Shown: piece by piece, positions 24,731 to 37,923 of the stretch
Layout of the letters: each line of letters starts with the position of its first letter
Numbering within the stretch: position 1 is the first letter of the stretch
DNA from: Haematococcus lacustris
Lineage: Eukaryota > Chlorophyta > Chlorophyceae > Chlamydomonadales > Haematococcaceae
Assembly: GCA_030144725.1 (NCBI GenBank)
Contig: JASKMD010000015.1
Span: forward strand, 2,590,406 to 2,654,405
Direction: 5' to 3'
DNA length: 64,000 bases
The notes under the pieces: generated by a model
Databases searched by the model: none
Told to the model about the DNA's origin: nothing
Seen by the model: the letters and a program-made list of their open reading frames with translations, nothing else
Translations under genes and position numbers: made by a program

Positions 24731-26073
24731 TGTAGCTACTAGCTTGAGTGTAGGTAGCGCCTGAGCTGAAAATGACTGAGCTCAAAGTAGCTTGCATGCA
24801 AGCATTTTGTTGTGACAAGAATGCAAACCGGTATGTGTATGGAGCGTCCGGGTTCATCTACTTGAGATGGAAGACGTGCTATACGCAAACGCCAAGAGGA
24901 GGATGCAAACGCCAAGAGGAGGACCCTGCGTAGATGGGGCGCTCCCTATATATGTGATGTCCCATAAAGCGCAAGTGCATCAGCCTCATCAAGGCGCATA
25001 CACAGTAGGGCAATGGCGTTGTAGTGCAGCAGGTAGTAGTACGTATTTGTTCGGTTTTGTTGCACACATACGCTACTTGCCGTCGTTGACCTTGCACCAT
25101 GCGTGCCACACCGATGGTCAGCTGTTATGGCAGGTGTTTTGGCTGCTGTCATCCTGGCCGAGCGCATGTGACGGCAGCCATCTGACTCAAAGCCAGCAGC
25201 AACCGAGTAAGGAGGGCCCAACTGTTGATACACATGCGTGCTTTAGTGTCATTGGCTGGCTGTGCTGCTGCCTGGCTGATCTTAATGTACAGCAGAGCTG
25301 CCCCCGGCTGGTCACCGACGAGCACCGCTGTGACAGCCTTGACGTACCCTGGAACCGAGCTTACATAGCTGGTTACAATTGGGTGATACTGACTTTTCGA
25401 TTTTTGCCTGCCATTAGTACCGGCGGGTGGGGCGGGGCGGGGCGGGGTGGGTGGGGTGGGGTGGGGTGGGGTGGGGTGGGGTGGGGTGGGGTGGGGTGGG
25501 GTGGGGTGGGGTGGGGTGGGGTGGGGTGGGGTGGGGTGGGGTGGGGTGGGGTGGGGTGGGGTGGGGTGGGGTGGGGTGGGGTGGGGTGGGGTGGGGTGGG
25601 GTGGGGTGGGGTGGGGTGGGGTGGGGTGGGGTGGGGTGGGGTGGGGTGGGGTGGGGTGGGGTGGGGTGGGGTGGGGTGGGGTGGGGTGGGGTGGGGTGGG
25701 GTGGGGTGGGGTGGGGTGGGGTGGGGTGGGGTGGGGTGGGGCGGGGCGGGGCGGGGTGGGGCAACAGCTCGGGCACATCTACACTGGCTGCGTCGCGACC
25801 CAAACCCGTGCAAACGTTTAGTATGTTGAATGTTCAACTTTGCCAGATCACTCCTTCAAAAAACCCGCCTGCAGGACGCTGGCCTGTGGATAGTCTCCCT
25901 CGACCATGAACCATCCTTTACCGAAGGTGCGACCTTTCAAGCTACAAGCCTTAGCTCAATGGAACATGTGGCAGTTTGACACATCCATTGAGCATGCACA
26001 GCCATGTCCGGTGCGCGCATGTCAGCCTCAGCCAGGCGCCATGGCCCATGCGCCACTCGCCCATGTTGAGGAA
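24731..26073. other. Intergenic region between helicase start and methyltransferase end
   Basis: No gene is supported here. It holds the presumed promoter of the helicase, a short GAGGA-type duplication near 24895-24920, and the GGGGT satellite listed separately. A plus-strand frame of 320 codons across it is mostly translation of that satellite. Confidence 0.6.
25432..25760. repeat. GGGGT pentanucleotide satellite (about 60 copies)
   Basis: An almost perfect GGGGT array bordered on both sides by a few GGGGC units. All frames through it are open, which creates long false ORFs on both strands (GWGGV repeats on plus, PTPPH repeats on minus). Confidence 0.97.
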
Positions 26074-29000
26074 TTACGCCCACGGCTTGACTCCAGGCTG
26101 CAGGCGCACCCTGTGCATGTGCACCTGAAGCTCCGGCTCCAGGCCCAGGTCGTCAAAGTCCTGAATAGCCTCCACCTCCCAACACCCCTCGTCCTGAGCC
26201 ACAGCAGTTACAGCCCCCTTGTCCCTCACTAGCCAGACTGTTCCTCACTAGCCAGATCACAGCTGGCGGTTAAGGCTTCTTGTGCTTGCCGCTGCTGAAT
26301 TGTTGGACACTGTGAGGCAATGAGCCAACTCAGCCACAACCCAGCACAGCCTAAGCAGCAAGCAACAAATTGTGATGCGGGGCCTGCTTTGACCATCAGA
26401 CCATGAGTCATCAAGGCCTCCCTATGAAGGCTGACAGGACCCTTGAGCCGACAGGAGCAGCTGCAGAACAGCCCTATAGCCCGCCAATATGTCACCGACC
26501 CCATGGTAGTGGATAAGGGTGATGTTGAGGAAGGTGGCACTGGGCATGTATTGATGGAGGGGGGCAATGTGGGGGATGCGGCAGATTGTGAGGTGGAGAG
26601 GACAGCAGCAGCAGCAGCAGCAGAAGCTACTGCTGCTGACACTGAAGCTGATGCAGAGCACAGGGTGGGCGGGGAGGCTGGCAATGCTGTGGCTGCTGAT
26701 GAGGAACAAGAGGGTGGTGAGGGAGGGGGGGCAGCAGCGGGTCTGTATGTGGAAGTACTGGGCCTTACAGCCAGCCACAGCATGCGTTGACAAAACTGGC
26801 AAAGAAGAGATGGAGGGAAAGGGCAGACGATGAACAGCTGAGCAGCGGGGCTGTCTAAAACTCACCGCAAGCAGTGCGAAGTAGAGGAAGGAGAAGGGGC
26901 GGTCAATGAAGATGGACCAGATGACAGTGTGCGGTCCTGACAGCCTGGGTGCGGGGGCAGGCGAACAAAGGGGTTGACAATGGCTAATATGTGGAGCCAT
27001 GCAGCTGCTCAGGCATGCACATGGGAGAGACCCAGCGCTATTTTGGCCGTGATCACACACCTTGGTCCCCTTAGCCCTGTAGCCCTTACATCCCAACCTT
27101 ATATCCCAGCCCTTGGGCCGTTATATTGCAACATTCGTTACATCGCAACATTGGGCCCCCATATAACCCAGCCCGCCACCCTTCAAACTTCCAGGGGCTA
27201 GACCCCACTCAACCCAACCAGCCAGCAAGCCACCCACCCAGCAGCCCTACCAGGCTGGCGGCTCAGCAGTGTCAGCCAACAACACCAACAGCCCCACTCC
27301 CTTGAGACCCTGCTGCCCAGCACCACCTGCGCAGCGTCCAAAGGAGCTCCGGGAACAGGGCCTCAATGTAGTACAGCTCGGAGCAGATGATGACGTCGAA
27401 GACTGGCAGCTGCTGTGTAGACAGCGGTGATCTGCCAAGGCATGCATGCATGACATCATGGGCGCCTGGCATGCTTGGTGTGATGTGGTGTGTGATGCAC
27501 CGTCTGACATGCAGAGTCAAGGTCATAGCACTATGTGGGGAGTAATGTTCCACCGCACCTCCCAAGGACACCTCCGAAGAGGGCTACACCACCCACCAAC
27601 GCTGGCTAATGTGCTTGAGCCGCGACAGCATTGAGCAGGGCATGGCAAACCAAGTTTGGTGTAGCTGCATGGTGTACTGCGGTGAAGGTGGCAGCATTTG
27701 TGGCACGCCTAGTGATAGTCAGGCTATGGCAAGCTAAGGTGGTTGTGTGAGTGGTTATGATGGTGGAAGTGAGTCCAAGCACCATTTCATCAACAAATGT
27801 TTTAGTACATGTGTAGGTTTGTGGGTCACATGCTAAGAGGTGAAGGGATGGTTTGAAGCAGGCAGGCCGCCCCCACTCACTGTTCAAAGCCCTTCTCTCC
27901 CCACAGCAGCCCGGCCGTGCAGACGGAGCCACCAGCTGTCGTACACAGAGCCTCTGCCACTGGTGAGGAGCCCGGTGCTCCTTGCTGGGCATGATCTGCC
28001 ACGCTGGCTGCAGCTGCAGTGCAATCATCGCCAGCATGTTGCTGGGCGGGCAGGAGGTCCAGGGTTGAGGCAGCAGTGGCCGCATTGATGGCGGCTGCGG
28101 TGGGTTGGTCCAGTGGAGGGCTACCCCCTCTGGCCACATCACAGGCGGGCTCCAGACCATCCTGTTCAGTGGCCTGGATGGGGCCAGGCAGGCGCGAGGC
28201 CCTCTGAGCAGCGACGCAGTTTCCCCTCCCATGCCCCTGCTCCTGCTCCTGGGAGCTCTGCTTGCTGCCTTCTGCTGACCCTGTTGGCAGTGCTGCAGCT
28301 GCTGGTGGGGCTGCGGCTGCTGCGGCTGTGGTGGCGGCTGCGGCGGCTACTGCAACACAGGCACTTAGCCCCAATGGGCCACGGGCTCGCTCCTTCGCAT
28401 TGCTAGCTAGCAGTTGTGAAGTGCTCTGCAACGACATGTCTTCATGCTGCACATCCATACTATGCTGATGCCGTTGTGAGGCCTCACATGCGTACGGGAT
28501 GAGGCTGCCTGCATTGGCACCTGCATGCGCTGGCTCTGGCCCATGCTCATGGCCAGATGCCCGTGGCAACATGCTCATGGCCACATGTTCATGGCTATTT
28601 GGCATCGAGGCTGTTGAGGGGCAGCTGAGGCTGGCTGTGGGCTGTTTGAGCGGAGCAGCGGTGGCGGCACTAGCCCGGCCATAGAGGGCCAGAGCGGCCT
28701 CCAGCACTCCACTGGTCTGCTGCTGCTGCTGCAGGGCCAGGCTGGCCTGCAGGGCGGGTAGCTCCCGGGGCCGCTCTGTGCAAGTGACATGTGCTCCAAG
28801 TCGAGCCAGGCCCATCCCCAGGTGGCCCAAGCCACTGCCTAGCTCCAGCACTCGTTTGCCTGAGCCAGAACAGGGGCATGGACCGTGCACATGGGCAAAC
28901 CCAATGCTCGAACCGTGATCCTTAAGGATCGGCTCTCAATGCAATTGGATGCAAGCAAATACGCACCTCTGAGACTCTGGGCTTCGTGAGTCTGGAGGTG

Positions 29001-29146
29001 GTTGAGGAGGATTAGAGAGGCAGTCCATCTGGTGAAAAGCAGTGAGCTGGAGTGAAGGGAAACACGGGGCGACAGTCAACCGAGCAGTCCAGGGTGCGCA
29101 GACGCACAATATAGTCCCGTCATCGAACTCGATGAAGTCGCTAAGC
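26074..29146 (-). CDS. METTL21-like protein lysine methyltransferase (methyltransferase family 16)
   Basis: An S-adenosylmethionine-dependent methyltransferase of the seven-beta-strand class. The second exon (from about 28850) opens with VLELGSGLGHLGMGLARLGA then HVTCTE, the SAM-binding motif I and acidic loop of the METTL21/EEF-KMT family. Further exons encode FDVIICSELYY (about 27400-27320; post-motif strand and likely substrate loop), VIWSIFIDRPFSFLYFALLA (about 26935-26866), and a C-terminal piece ending VRLQPGVKPWA at a TAA (26074-26076). Relatives methylate lysines on chaperones or elongation factors; the substrate here cannot be told. A low-complexity insertion of over 200 residues (Ala, Gln, Ser, His) sits between motif I and the next conserved exon. 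The start at 29146 is the most upstream plausible ATG, but phase across intron 1 did not fit cleanly, so an exon may be missing. Confidence 0.75.
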
Positions 29147-29717
29147 GGTGACATGCCACAATATCACAGATGCATGTTATCTAATTAGCGAAAGCTGGCT
29201 GGCGGCTGTGACCTGCCAGTAAGAGTTTTGCTTTCGGCGGGCACACTGTAACATTATATCCTGCATGCAGCACGCGGTTGTCGTTTGTAAGCTGCAAGCA
29301 TGTGCAAGCATGTGATTTGTCCGTAGGCAACATATTGGTATTAGCATATGCTGCCTCTCATCGTACCATAGCGAGAAATCCATTTGAACACAGACTGCTA
29401 TCTCCCACCTTCATCACTGCCTGGCAGCATAGCTTAATGTTTCATAGGAATCACAAACAGGCCGTGAACTCGCCCTTGGAAAGACATGGCGCTAAAAGCA
29501 CGCTGTTACCACCAGAAGCATTGTGACAACATGTTGAGTATCTCCGTCATATTCATAGTCCACTGTCCTCACTAGCATATTTCTAAATTGCCCCTGATCA
29601 AGCACAGCACCAACACACACAAGCACAGCCTGCCCCAGAAACCTTGACACAATACACACCACAACCGTGCAGTCAGAAATGTCAGTGCTATGCTTTGCCC
29701 CACTTGCACTTGCTGTA
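29147..29717. other. Intergenic region, about 570 bp
   Basis: Lies between the start of the methyltransferase gene and the stop of the coiled-coil gene, both on the minus strand. It presumably holds the methyltransferase promoter. No ORF or repeat of note was seen. Confidence 0.5.
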
Positions 29718-32700
29718 CTACTTGCGCTTGCTGCGCTCCTTCTCCAACGCCCCCATCAGCTCCTCGGCCATTTTCATGAGCTCTGCATTCTCCTGCTTGA
29801 GCTTCGTCACATCAGCGACGTGCTGCGGGCACCACAGGGGAGCCAAGTGAAGCAGAAGCACATGATGGCAGGCGAGCAATGGCTTGACAGCGGGAGGCAG
29901 CTTGGGCACAGGTTACAACAGCAAACAGGGATGAGTCATGGTGGTTTAAAGAGGAGAGACACCAGTGGATGAAAGCGACAGCAGGCATAAGCATGCTGTC
30001 ACAGCAGCCTCACCTGCTTTTGACACGACGCCAGTGTTGTCTGCAGTTCGGAGACTTCTTTTCTCATCATTTCACGCTCCTGTGTCAGCTTGCTGAGTGA
30101 CGTTTGTAGTGATATCTTCTCTGCTGCTTGCCTGGCCATGTCGACCTCCTGCAGCCAATACAGTGCACATGCTGGTATCAATCGCGCACCACTGCTGCAC
30201 TGACTCAACATATGACAGAAGAGAAAAATGCCCAGGCCCATGTACATGACTGCGTCACCAAGCAGGGACGCTACCCCACCTGCTGCCGTCTGTGTAACTG
30301 CTCAGCAACCAGCTGGTCTGTGCTCTGCTTCAATGAGCTCTGTGCTTCGTTGCGAGCCTGACGTAGTCGCGCTGTGTCCTTCTCTGCGGCACTGACCTGC
30401 AGCACAGGAGTATGCCATGCGGGAGGCGCTCTTGCTAGCAGCCAAGCTAGGCAGCTGACAGTAAGAGAAGCCTTGCTGAATGCAACCTATTGCTGCTATG
30501 GCTGGGAAGGACAGCTGGAAGAGTGGCCAGGGCATTGTGAAGGGGCAAGTGACACCCTTAGGGTGTGAAGCATACGACCTGCTAGAATCTGCGCGTTATG
30601 ATGATGATGACAATGATGACGACAGGGGCAGCACCAATGTGAGCAGCAGACATACCTTGCCGACCAGTTCTACACAGGAGTTCTTCAGGTTGTCACGCTC
30701 AAGCATCACACTCCGCAGCTGTGCCTGCAACGGCTCCACCTGTGCACAGCAACAAACCCACCAACACAAGCACAGCCTGGAGCCTGACAAACAGCATCAA
30801 GCCAAGGTACGGCAAGCAGTGCAGGTCACAACCAAGAAGGATGCAGGGCGCTCATACCTGGGCTAGTGCTGAGGCATGCTGGGCTCTGGCGGCAGCAACC
30901 TCGTCCCGTGTGCTGGCCAGTTGGGCAGCAAGGCTCGTTGACTGCTCTTGACTGGCAGCCAGTTGCTGCTGCAACTCGGTGTTGGAGGCTTGCATAGTGC
31001 GCACCTGCACAGGCCAGCAATGACATGAAGAGGCTGCAGGTCAACTGGCAGCCAGCAAGCAGGGGGAGTGCGAAGCCTGCAGCCACTGTAGTCACCAGGT
31101 CACCCATGCCCCTCCCATGCGGTGTGTCAGGTGGATGTCCAGCAACTTACCGAATCCTGCAGGACCGCCATCTGTGTGTGTGCGACCTGCAGCTGCTCCT
31201 CTGCAGCTTGCCGGGCCTGCCGTTCCATGTCCTCTTCACTACTCTGCGCAGCAATGACCCCATGCAACAAGCACGGGGCTGGGACACCAAAAGTGGTTAC
31301 CAAACAGCCCAACTCTTCTCATCGCAGAGGTTGTCAGGCAACTCAGTCGTTGCAACACACAGCCACAGCCTGCTATGATCATCCATGTCTGTCCCTCTTG
31401 CCCACCTCTGCCAGCATGCCTCCAAAGTCCAGGATCTGCAGCTGCTCCCTCAACGCTTGGTTGGCTGCCCGCAGCTCCTTCTCCTGCTGCTGTGCTGCCA
31501 CCAGCATGTTCAGCATCGCACTATTCTGCATCTCCAGCAACGAGCTGCCGGTGCAAGAGGAGCCTGCAGCAGCTGGCACCGCCGCCATGCCAGCATTTTG
31601 TGTGAGGCTGCCAGACATGCTCAGACCCAGCAGGTCAGTGGTGGGCGTATCCATCGCGCTGGGGGTGGGCTGCCTGGATCCTGGGAAGCTCGGGCTAGCT
31701 GGGACGCTTGGGCTGCACATGTCTGGGCGGAGGCCGCGTAATGGGGGGGAAGTGGTGGTGTTGGCAGCAGACCCAAAGCCCGTGACAAAGGAGAAGTCAG
31801 CGGCAGCACCTGTGGGCAGGCAGCCAGCTGCAAGGTGGCTTAGTCAAGTGTCCTGTTCGGTATAGGGCTGCAGAGTTAGCATTGGGTGATGGCAGGTGAT
31901 GGTGGCATGGTGGTGCAGGGGCAGCGCTGCAGGCATGGACACGTGCGGACTGTGCTGGAGGGCAAGGAACACTGTGGCTGGTGAGCAGGCAGGGCTGGCA
32001 TGTTCAGCTGCGTCTGGCACTTGAGCAGCAGGAGGAGCAGCAGGAGCAGCAGCAGCTTTAGTGCTACAAGGCAGTGATCAGCACCTGGTGTCGGTGGGTG
32101 CAGCACTCGCTTGACGTCGTTGACCTGGCTGTCGGCAAGGTTGTCCATTAGGCGCTTGGCCTCGTGCGTGATGTACTCCGTGTTGAGGCCCTCATCGAAA
32201 GGCGAGGCGTCCACCAAGGGAGCATGCAGCTGCAACCAGGCCATACACACCAGCAATGCTGTGCCGCAACAACACTGACAGACACATGATCTACGGCAGT
32301 GTTGCTCATGTTGCTGATCATGAAACCGGGTGTTGCCACACCCTGTTGCTAAGCACCCTTCCCCAGCTCACATTACAGCCACTGCTCGACCCACTGCTTG
32401 CAGACTACCCAGCTGATGCAGAGTACAGTAGGCTATTGAACTAGCATTGTGCAATGGCAGGCACAGGCATCTGGAGCAGCTGTTTGCACTCACTGCAAAG
32501 TCCATGGGCAGTGCCTGCATCTGTGCGAGGGGGGTGTTCCAGGATGCTGGCATGCCAGGCGCCACTGCGATTTGGTACCCTGCTGGGCTGTGGGCCGACA
32601 GGTCGACCCGGCCCAGCCCTGCGACGGGAGAGGTGTCCATGGTCCCCTCGGTGCTGTTGGCTGCGGTGGCTGCAGGGCCAGCTGGTGTGCAGGGCGCCTG

Positions 32701-35700
32701 CTGTGGTGGTGGGGTGCTGGGGCAAGCGGGAGCAGCTGGGACCCTGGAGCTGACGCAGGGGGTCTTGCTGAGGGGGTTTGCAGTGCCTGGCTGTGGAGCC
32801 TGCTGCATTGGCCGCGGCACCATTGCCGGTGAGGGCGCAGTCAGGGTGGGACCAGCCATAGTCTTCTTTACAGAGAGCAACGCATTGGGGTTGCGTGCGC
32901 TGGCCTGCAAGCAACAAGCACACACACCACCCCTGGTTGCAGAATACACTTAGCCCTTCCAAGATGAGCTGCATGCTGCTTGCAAATCAAAACCTTCGTG
33001 GCATAAGAAGCCAGCATCTGGCAACCAGCCACGAGCAGGGCTACTAAGTCACAGCCATGGATGCTTACCTTGGTGCCAGCCATCAAGGGGGTAGCGCCTG
33101 GGTCAGTGGACCCCAATTTCATCAAGGGCGTGCCGCTGCCAGACAGCGTAGCGTTGCCTGCAGCTGGGAGCTTGAAGGCAAGGCCAGGGCGCTGCTTTGC
33201 TGGCATGCTGCCCACGTTAGGACCAGGCACCCGACCCCTGACTGCTGCACCTTGCTTGCCTGGTGCTGCCCCTGGAGCTGCTGGGCCAGGAGCTGGCTCT
33301 GTGGTGTCCATAACAACAGCAGTGGATGGCTCAGCCGCGACAGTAGGTGTGCTGTCAATGCCAGGGTGGACTGGGTCAGGCAGGTCATTGGGCAGGTCCC
33401 CCAGCTGATCATCTTCAATGCTGGCAACCCTGGCAGCTCGGGTCCCTGCCTTGAGGGGGCCTGGAAGCTGACCAGAGTGGCTGGTGTGCAGAGCAGCAGC
33501 CGGCTTGGGTGGCAGCTCCTGCACAAAGGACTCGTCCTCTTGCAAAGTGTCCAACACCATGACTGATGCCATGAGGCTGGCAGGGCGGGCAGAGGTGGTG
33601 ACAGCGCTGGTGTTGTTGCAGCCACTGGTGTGACGGCCAAAGGGCTCCACACTGTTCAAAGACAGTCGCTCTAGAGACACGGAGTCACTGACTAGGAAGG
33701 ACTCTCGCACAAACAGGGGGATGGACTCTCGCATGGACTGCACAGCAGCACAGCCAGGCACAGCATGGCATGGTACACCTCACTGCTGAACTGCATGGCA
33801 TATGGGCGCAACACGGTCTGTTGACATATACAAGATTGTGGAGGGGAGTCTAAGGAAGATGGAGTTACTGTGCGGGGCATGCAACCTGCAAGATGGGGCC
33901 CGGGGTTTGTGCCTGCACGGTCCGGCAGCCAAGAGGATTCTGATTGCAGCAACCTGATCAGCAATCAACACAGCTCTCCATCACTCCTGGGCCTTACCAT
34001 GATTGGCACTCGTGGCACTGGGCTGCTCTTGGCAGTCGGTGACTGGACTGACTGCAGAGGAAGTGGCATGCTGCCGTCCTCGGTGGTGCTGGTGGGTCCC
34101 TGAAGATCGCGAAACATGTCATCGCAGCCAGGCACAAAGGTGAGGTCCGTGCTCTCCATGTCGATGTCCATCTCCATCTCCATGTCCAGCAGCCCCAGGG
34201 CAGCAGCATTGGACTGCCGCCTAGCCTCAGCAGTGAGGGGCTCAGTGGCCGGGGCAGCATAACTGCCAAGAGGTCCCACTGGCTGATGCTCTAGGTTTGT
34301 GGCCTGGGAAGTGGATGCGGCGACCTGGGTGGGGGCTGGTTGCTCCTCACCAAGCATCAAGGCTGCCAGCATCTCGGTGGCAAGGCTGAATGGCGGCTCT
34401 TGTGGCGTGGGAGCGCTGATAGGCAGGCTGGCCAGTGGCTCTGGCACTACCTCAAGCATATCAGAGGGAGGGCTGGGAGGTGGAAGCTGGGTGGTGGTCA
34501 GCTCGGCTTGGCTGGGGGCAGCTGACTGGGGCTGCTCATGGACGACCTCAACACTGAGGTCCTGCATTGAGGTGTCGGTCAGGACTGTGTCAACAGTTGA
34601 CGGGGAAGCCAGCTCGTAGGTGATAAGCTCCACACAGGCAGGCTCAGGCGCGGCCACAGCGGCTGTCACAGCAGATTCTGCTGAGCTGAGGGGGGGCGCA
34701 GGGATGCTGGGGCTGCAAACAAGAGCTTCACGAGCTGGTGCAGCATGGAGCTCTGACACAGCTGTTTTCAAGGGTGAGGCTGGAGCAGTTGGGAGGTCTG
34801 CAGCAAGGAACACCAGTTCTGGCTCTGCCGCTGGCATTTCAGGCATGGCCGGGACATCGTGCACTGACGCAAGTTCGACGGGCTGCGCATGTTGCTCAGG
34901 AGGAGGCTGCTCACCGGCTGATATCAGCTCATCGCAAGGGGTTGGGATACACAGGGGGGCCGCAGGGGGTTCAACTGTTGGACAAAGCAGGTTGTCCTCA
35001 GACGCTGAAAGGGGTGGCTCTGGGCATGCAACCACAGCATCCACTGTAGCGTCCCTGCCAGCCTCCAGCTCAGCTGCAGCTGGTACAGATTGCTCTGGTT
35101 GCACCAAAGCAGGTTCAGACTGAGCGGGTGGGACAGCATTAGGCACTTCAGCTGGGGCTAGGGAGCTGGTGTCAAACACCTCAATAGATGAGGGAGCCGG
35201 TTCTGAAGCTTCAGTAGGCTGAGTGCTGCCCTGGCTGCACTCCACATCCATGTTGTCTGGCTGGCTGCCTGCCAATGCATCAACGTCGGAGGAGCACAGC
35301 TCGCCGTCTCTGACAGGTGCCGCACTGGCTGCACTGGCTTCTTGAGGTTCGTTGGCTTCATGGGGTGCGCTGGCTGTGCTGCTGCTTGCTGCTGCAGAAT
35401 GCTCAGGTTCAGCCAGTGTGGGTTCGGCACTGACTGGCGACCCAGGCAGCACAGATTCCAGTGCAGCTGGCATAGAGTCAGTCAGGCTGGCAGCTGGTGG
35501 TGAGCTGGGAGGTGGGGAGGACTCAGCGACAGCTGCTGTTGCTGCCGCTGATGCTATGCAAATGCCGGCATTGGATTCAGCCATGGCACCAGCAGCAGCA
35601 GGCACAACGCAGCATGCTGCAGCAGCTGCGGTTGTATTCTCTTCAAGACAGGCTCCAGTGTCCAATATGGGTGCAGCCGGCTTTGCATCTAGCATGCAGT

Positions 35701-37052
35701 CAGCGTCAGGCTGGTGGCACTGCACTGCATCGGCCAGCAAGTCGGCGCTCTCCACCACAGGATTAGCCGTAGTGTCTGCTGGACAATCAGTGCCAGCAAC
35801 AACGCTGTAGCTGGCGAGAGGAGCTGGGTCAGTAGGTGCAGCACATGGGCAGCATTCCACAACAGGCTGCACATCGTCCAGCTTGTCAGCAAATGTCAGT
35901 GGGAATGAAGCCAAGTCAGGTGACCGCACGCGGGGAGGATCTGGGCTCACAAGCAAACTTGTCTCGTCGTCTGCTGCCTGCAGCACGGGACTGGCAAACT
36001 GGAGGGCGAGTGGTGCTGGCTGCATGACGGTAGGTGGAATGACAGGGGAGTCGACGTCCATTGCTGACTCTGGCACGCGTGCCGGTGTACCTTGGCTAGG
36101 AGACATGCAAGCACACTGTCCAGCACCGCCAAGGTCGTCCGAGTCATGTGTGGCATCTGCTGCTGCCTCACAGTTTGCTGGGCACAGGCTGGGTCCAGGA
36201 CTGTCCAGTCGATGGTGGACTGTCTCTTGCTCTGGCTGGAAATGCTCTGGAAGGATGGCAGTTGTGCAGTCTGGGGCACTAGGCTGCAGCAAACTCAGAC
36301 ATTCCGAGTGGCGGGGAGTGGTATTGTTCTCAGGGGCTGGGATGCTGATGCTGAGGTTCTGTGGATGGGTGGCATCAAACTCAGCTCCACCAAAGCTCGA
36401 GACACAAGACGTTGCGGCACTGAACGCTATGCTGCCAGATCTGGTCATGTTTGTGGCCTGGCCAAGTGCTTGCGGATGTTCTGCTGAATCATGCGGAACA
36501 GAAAGCTGGGATTGGTCCATAGATCCTGATGTGTCTCTGCCAGTCATGCCATGGACCCAACTGAACTGACATTGGTCATCTTGCATGCCATGCGTTGGGC
36601 TGGCCCCAGCGGCTGCCTTGGGTGACTTTGCTGTCATGCTGCGCCGGACTGCTCCAATGAGCTTCTTCATCCCTGAGCTGGGGGTCTTGGGCTTGGATGT
36701 GGTTGATTGCTCGCTGCAAGCGGAGTCTGCGGCACAAGAGGCAGCGGTCTCTGCCGCCGGAACTTTGAACAATAGGCCGCGGTCCTGGCTCTGCGCCAGA
36801 TGGCCGCGCGGCTGTCCCTTCGCCTTGATAGGGCCTGCAAGAGAGTCAGTGACCACCAGCTAAAGGAGCGCTCAGCGCTAATAGGCGACTTTGGCGCGCG
36901 GCAGGGCTCCCACCAGCTTTATGTGAGCCAGTCTCCCAGAAGCCCTTCATACCCGACACGATGCCCTTGCCAACTAGCGATCCCAGCGATAGCCGTTTGT
37001 TGCTGGGGTCAGACTTGACCGGCTCAATGTTCACGCTCAGTGCATCCTGCAT
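29718..37052 (-). CDS. Very long disordered protein with C-terminal coiled coil, TACC-like
   Basis: About 11 exons. Exon 1 starts at 37052 (MQDALSVNIEPVKSDPSNKR) and splices in phase at AGCTG/GTGGGA to the acceptor before GCCCTATCAAGG. Exon 2 (to about 33998) alone encodes more than 900 residues of Ala/Pro/Glu/Ser-rich sequence with many EPA- and PSAP-like motifs. Two more disordered exons follow (about 33740-33068 and 32910-32495). Then comes a conserved-looking exon (about 32230-32090, ITHEAKRLMDNLADSQVNDV) and seven short exons that all encode heptad-type coiled coil, from LEMQNSAMLNMLVAAQQQEK to the end ELMGALEKERSKRK, TAG at 29718. The terminal KLKQENAELMKMAEELMGAL resembles the end of the TACC domain (transforming acidic coiled-coil; microtubule/centrosome adaptors). 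The TACC identity is inference; the gene itself is well supported. Confidence 0.8.
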
Positions 37053-37923
37053 TGCCAGCAGTGTTGGCAGCTCAGGGAAAAAACCGGGTTCCTGCAGCTA
37101 GCCGTGCAGGATGCGAGCACAACACCTGGAAGCCGCTGTCATCGCCTGACATGATGCTGACTCGCTAACGGCACCCCGGGAGGCCAAGTAATGCTGGGAT
37201 GGGCTGGTCAACGATGGGTCAAACTCGCCAACAGCTGGCCACCCGCAACTTCGATGGCGTACTCGCGGATGCAAGCACTACAAACGGGTAGGATTTGTCT
37301 TGTCCGACGAGGGTTGCTAGCTTTGCATGGACTTCTCGCACATGCACGAACAAGGGCAATTATGGTACATGTCAAGCTGACTGCAATACGCGCCTGCTGT
37401 TGACCAGTCAGCTCCTGTACATGCTGTGCTGGGTTGTCAAGAATGTCAGGGGATGGTTGTCTTAAGCCCTGTTGCGCAAGTGGCGGCTCAAGTTGCAGCT
37501 GTAGCCAGCTGCAGTAAGACAATCCCAACATGACAGTATACTGAACCCCTTGCAAGGGGGATGTGTGTGGGCAAGAGCAATGAGAGGTCTAGCTCGTAGG
37601 CACGTACACCAGATGGGCTGAGCTGATGTGGGCATGAGACACACTTGAAGTAGCCTTTACTGATGAGCTCGCAGCCTGTGTTCTTTTACGGTATCATGAG
37701 GGCTGTAATGATCAAAAGTTGCATCAGGAATCAGAGTCCAAGCGAGGCATTGATGGCTGGGACCCGACACCCTGCAGGAGCTTGCAGGAGGTCTGGAGCT
37801 TGCAGTATTGCAGTACAGAACAGCAGTACCGGATGCAACCCACCCTCCTTTTGTACGGCATTGTGGTTAACATGCTGCCTCCTGCACGAGTACTGCGTTT
37901 GTACTGCGAGCACCTTACATCAG
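37053..37923. other. Stretch with no recognised gene upstream of the coiled-coil gene
   Basis: Probable promoter and flank of the coiled-coil gene, then unique sequence up to the Fanzor element boundary at 37924. A 115-codon minus frame at 37208-37555 has no recognisable domain and is not supported. Confidence 0.45.

Noticed and set aside
25149..25837. Long ORFs of PTPPH or GWGGV repeats
   Set aside because: Pure translation of the GGGGT satellite; open on both strands because the pentamer contains no stop in any frame.
33061..36863. Plus-strand ORFs opposite the coiled-coil gene
   Set aside because: Shadows of the minus-strand exons in GC-rich DNA; the minus strand has matching splice sites and a coherent coiled coil.
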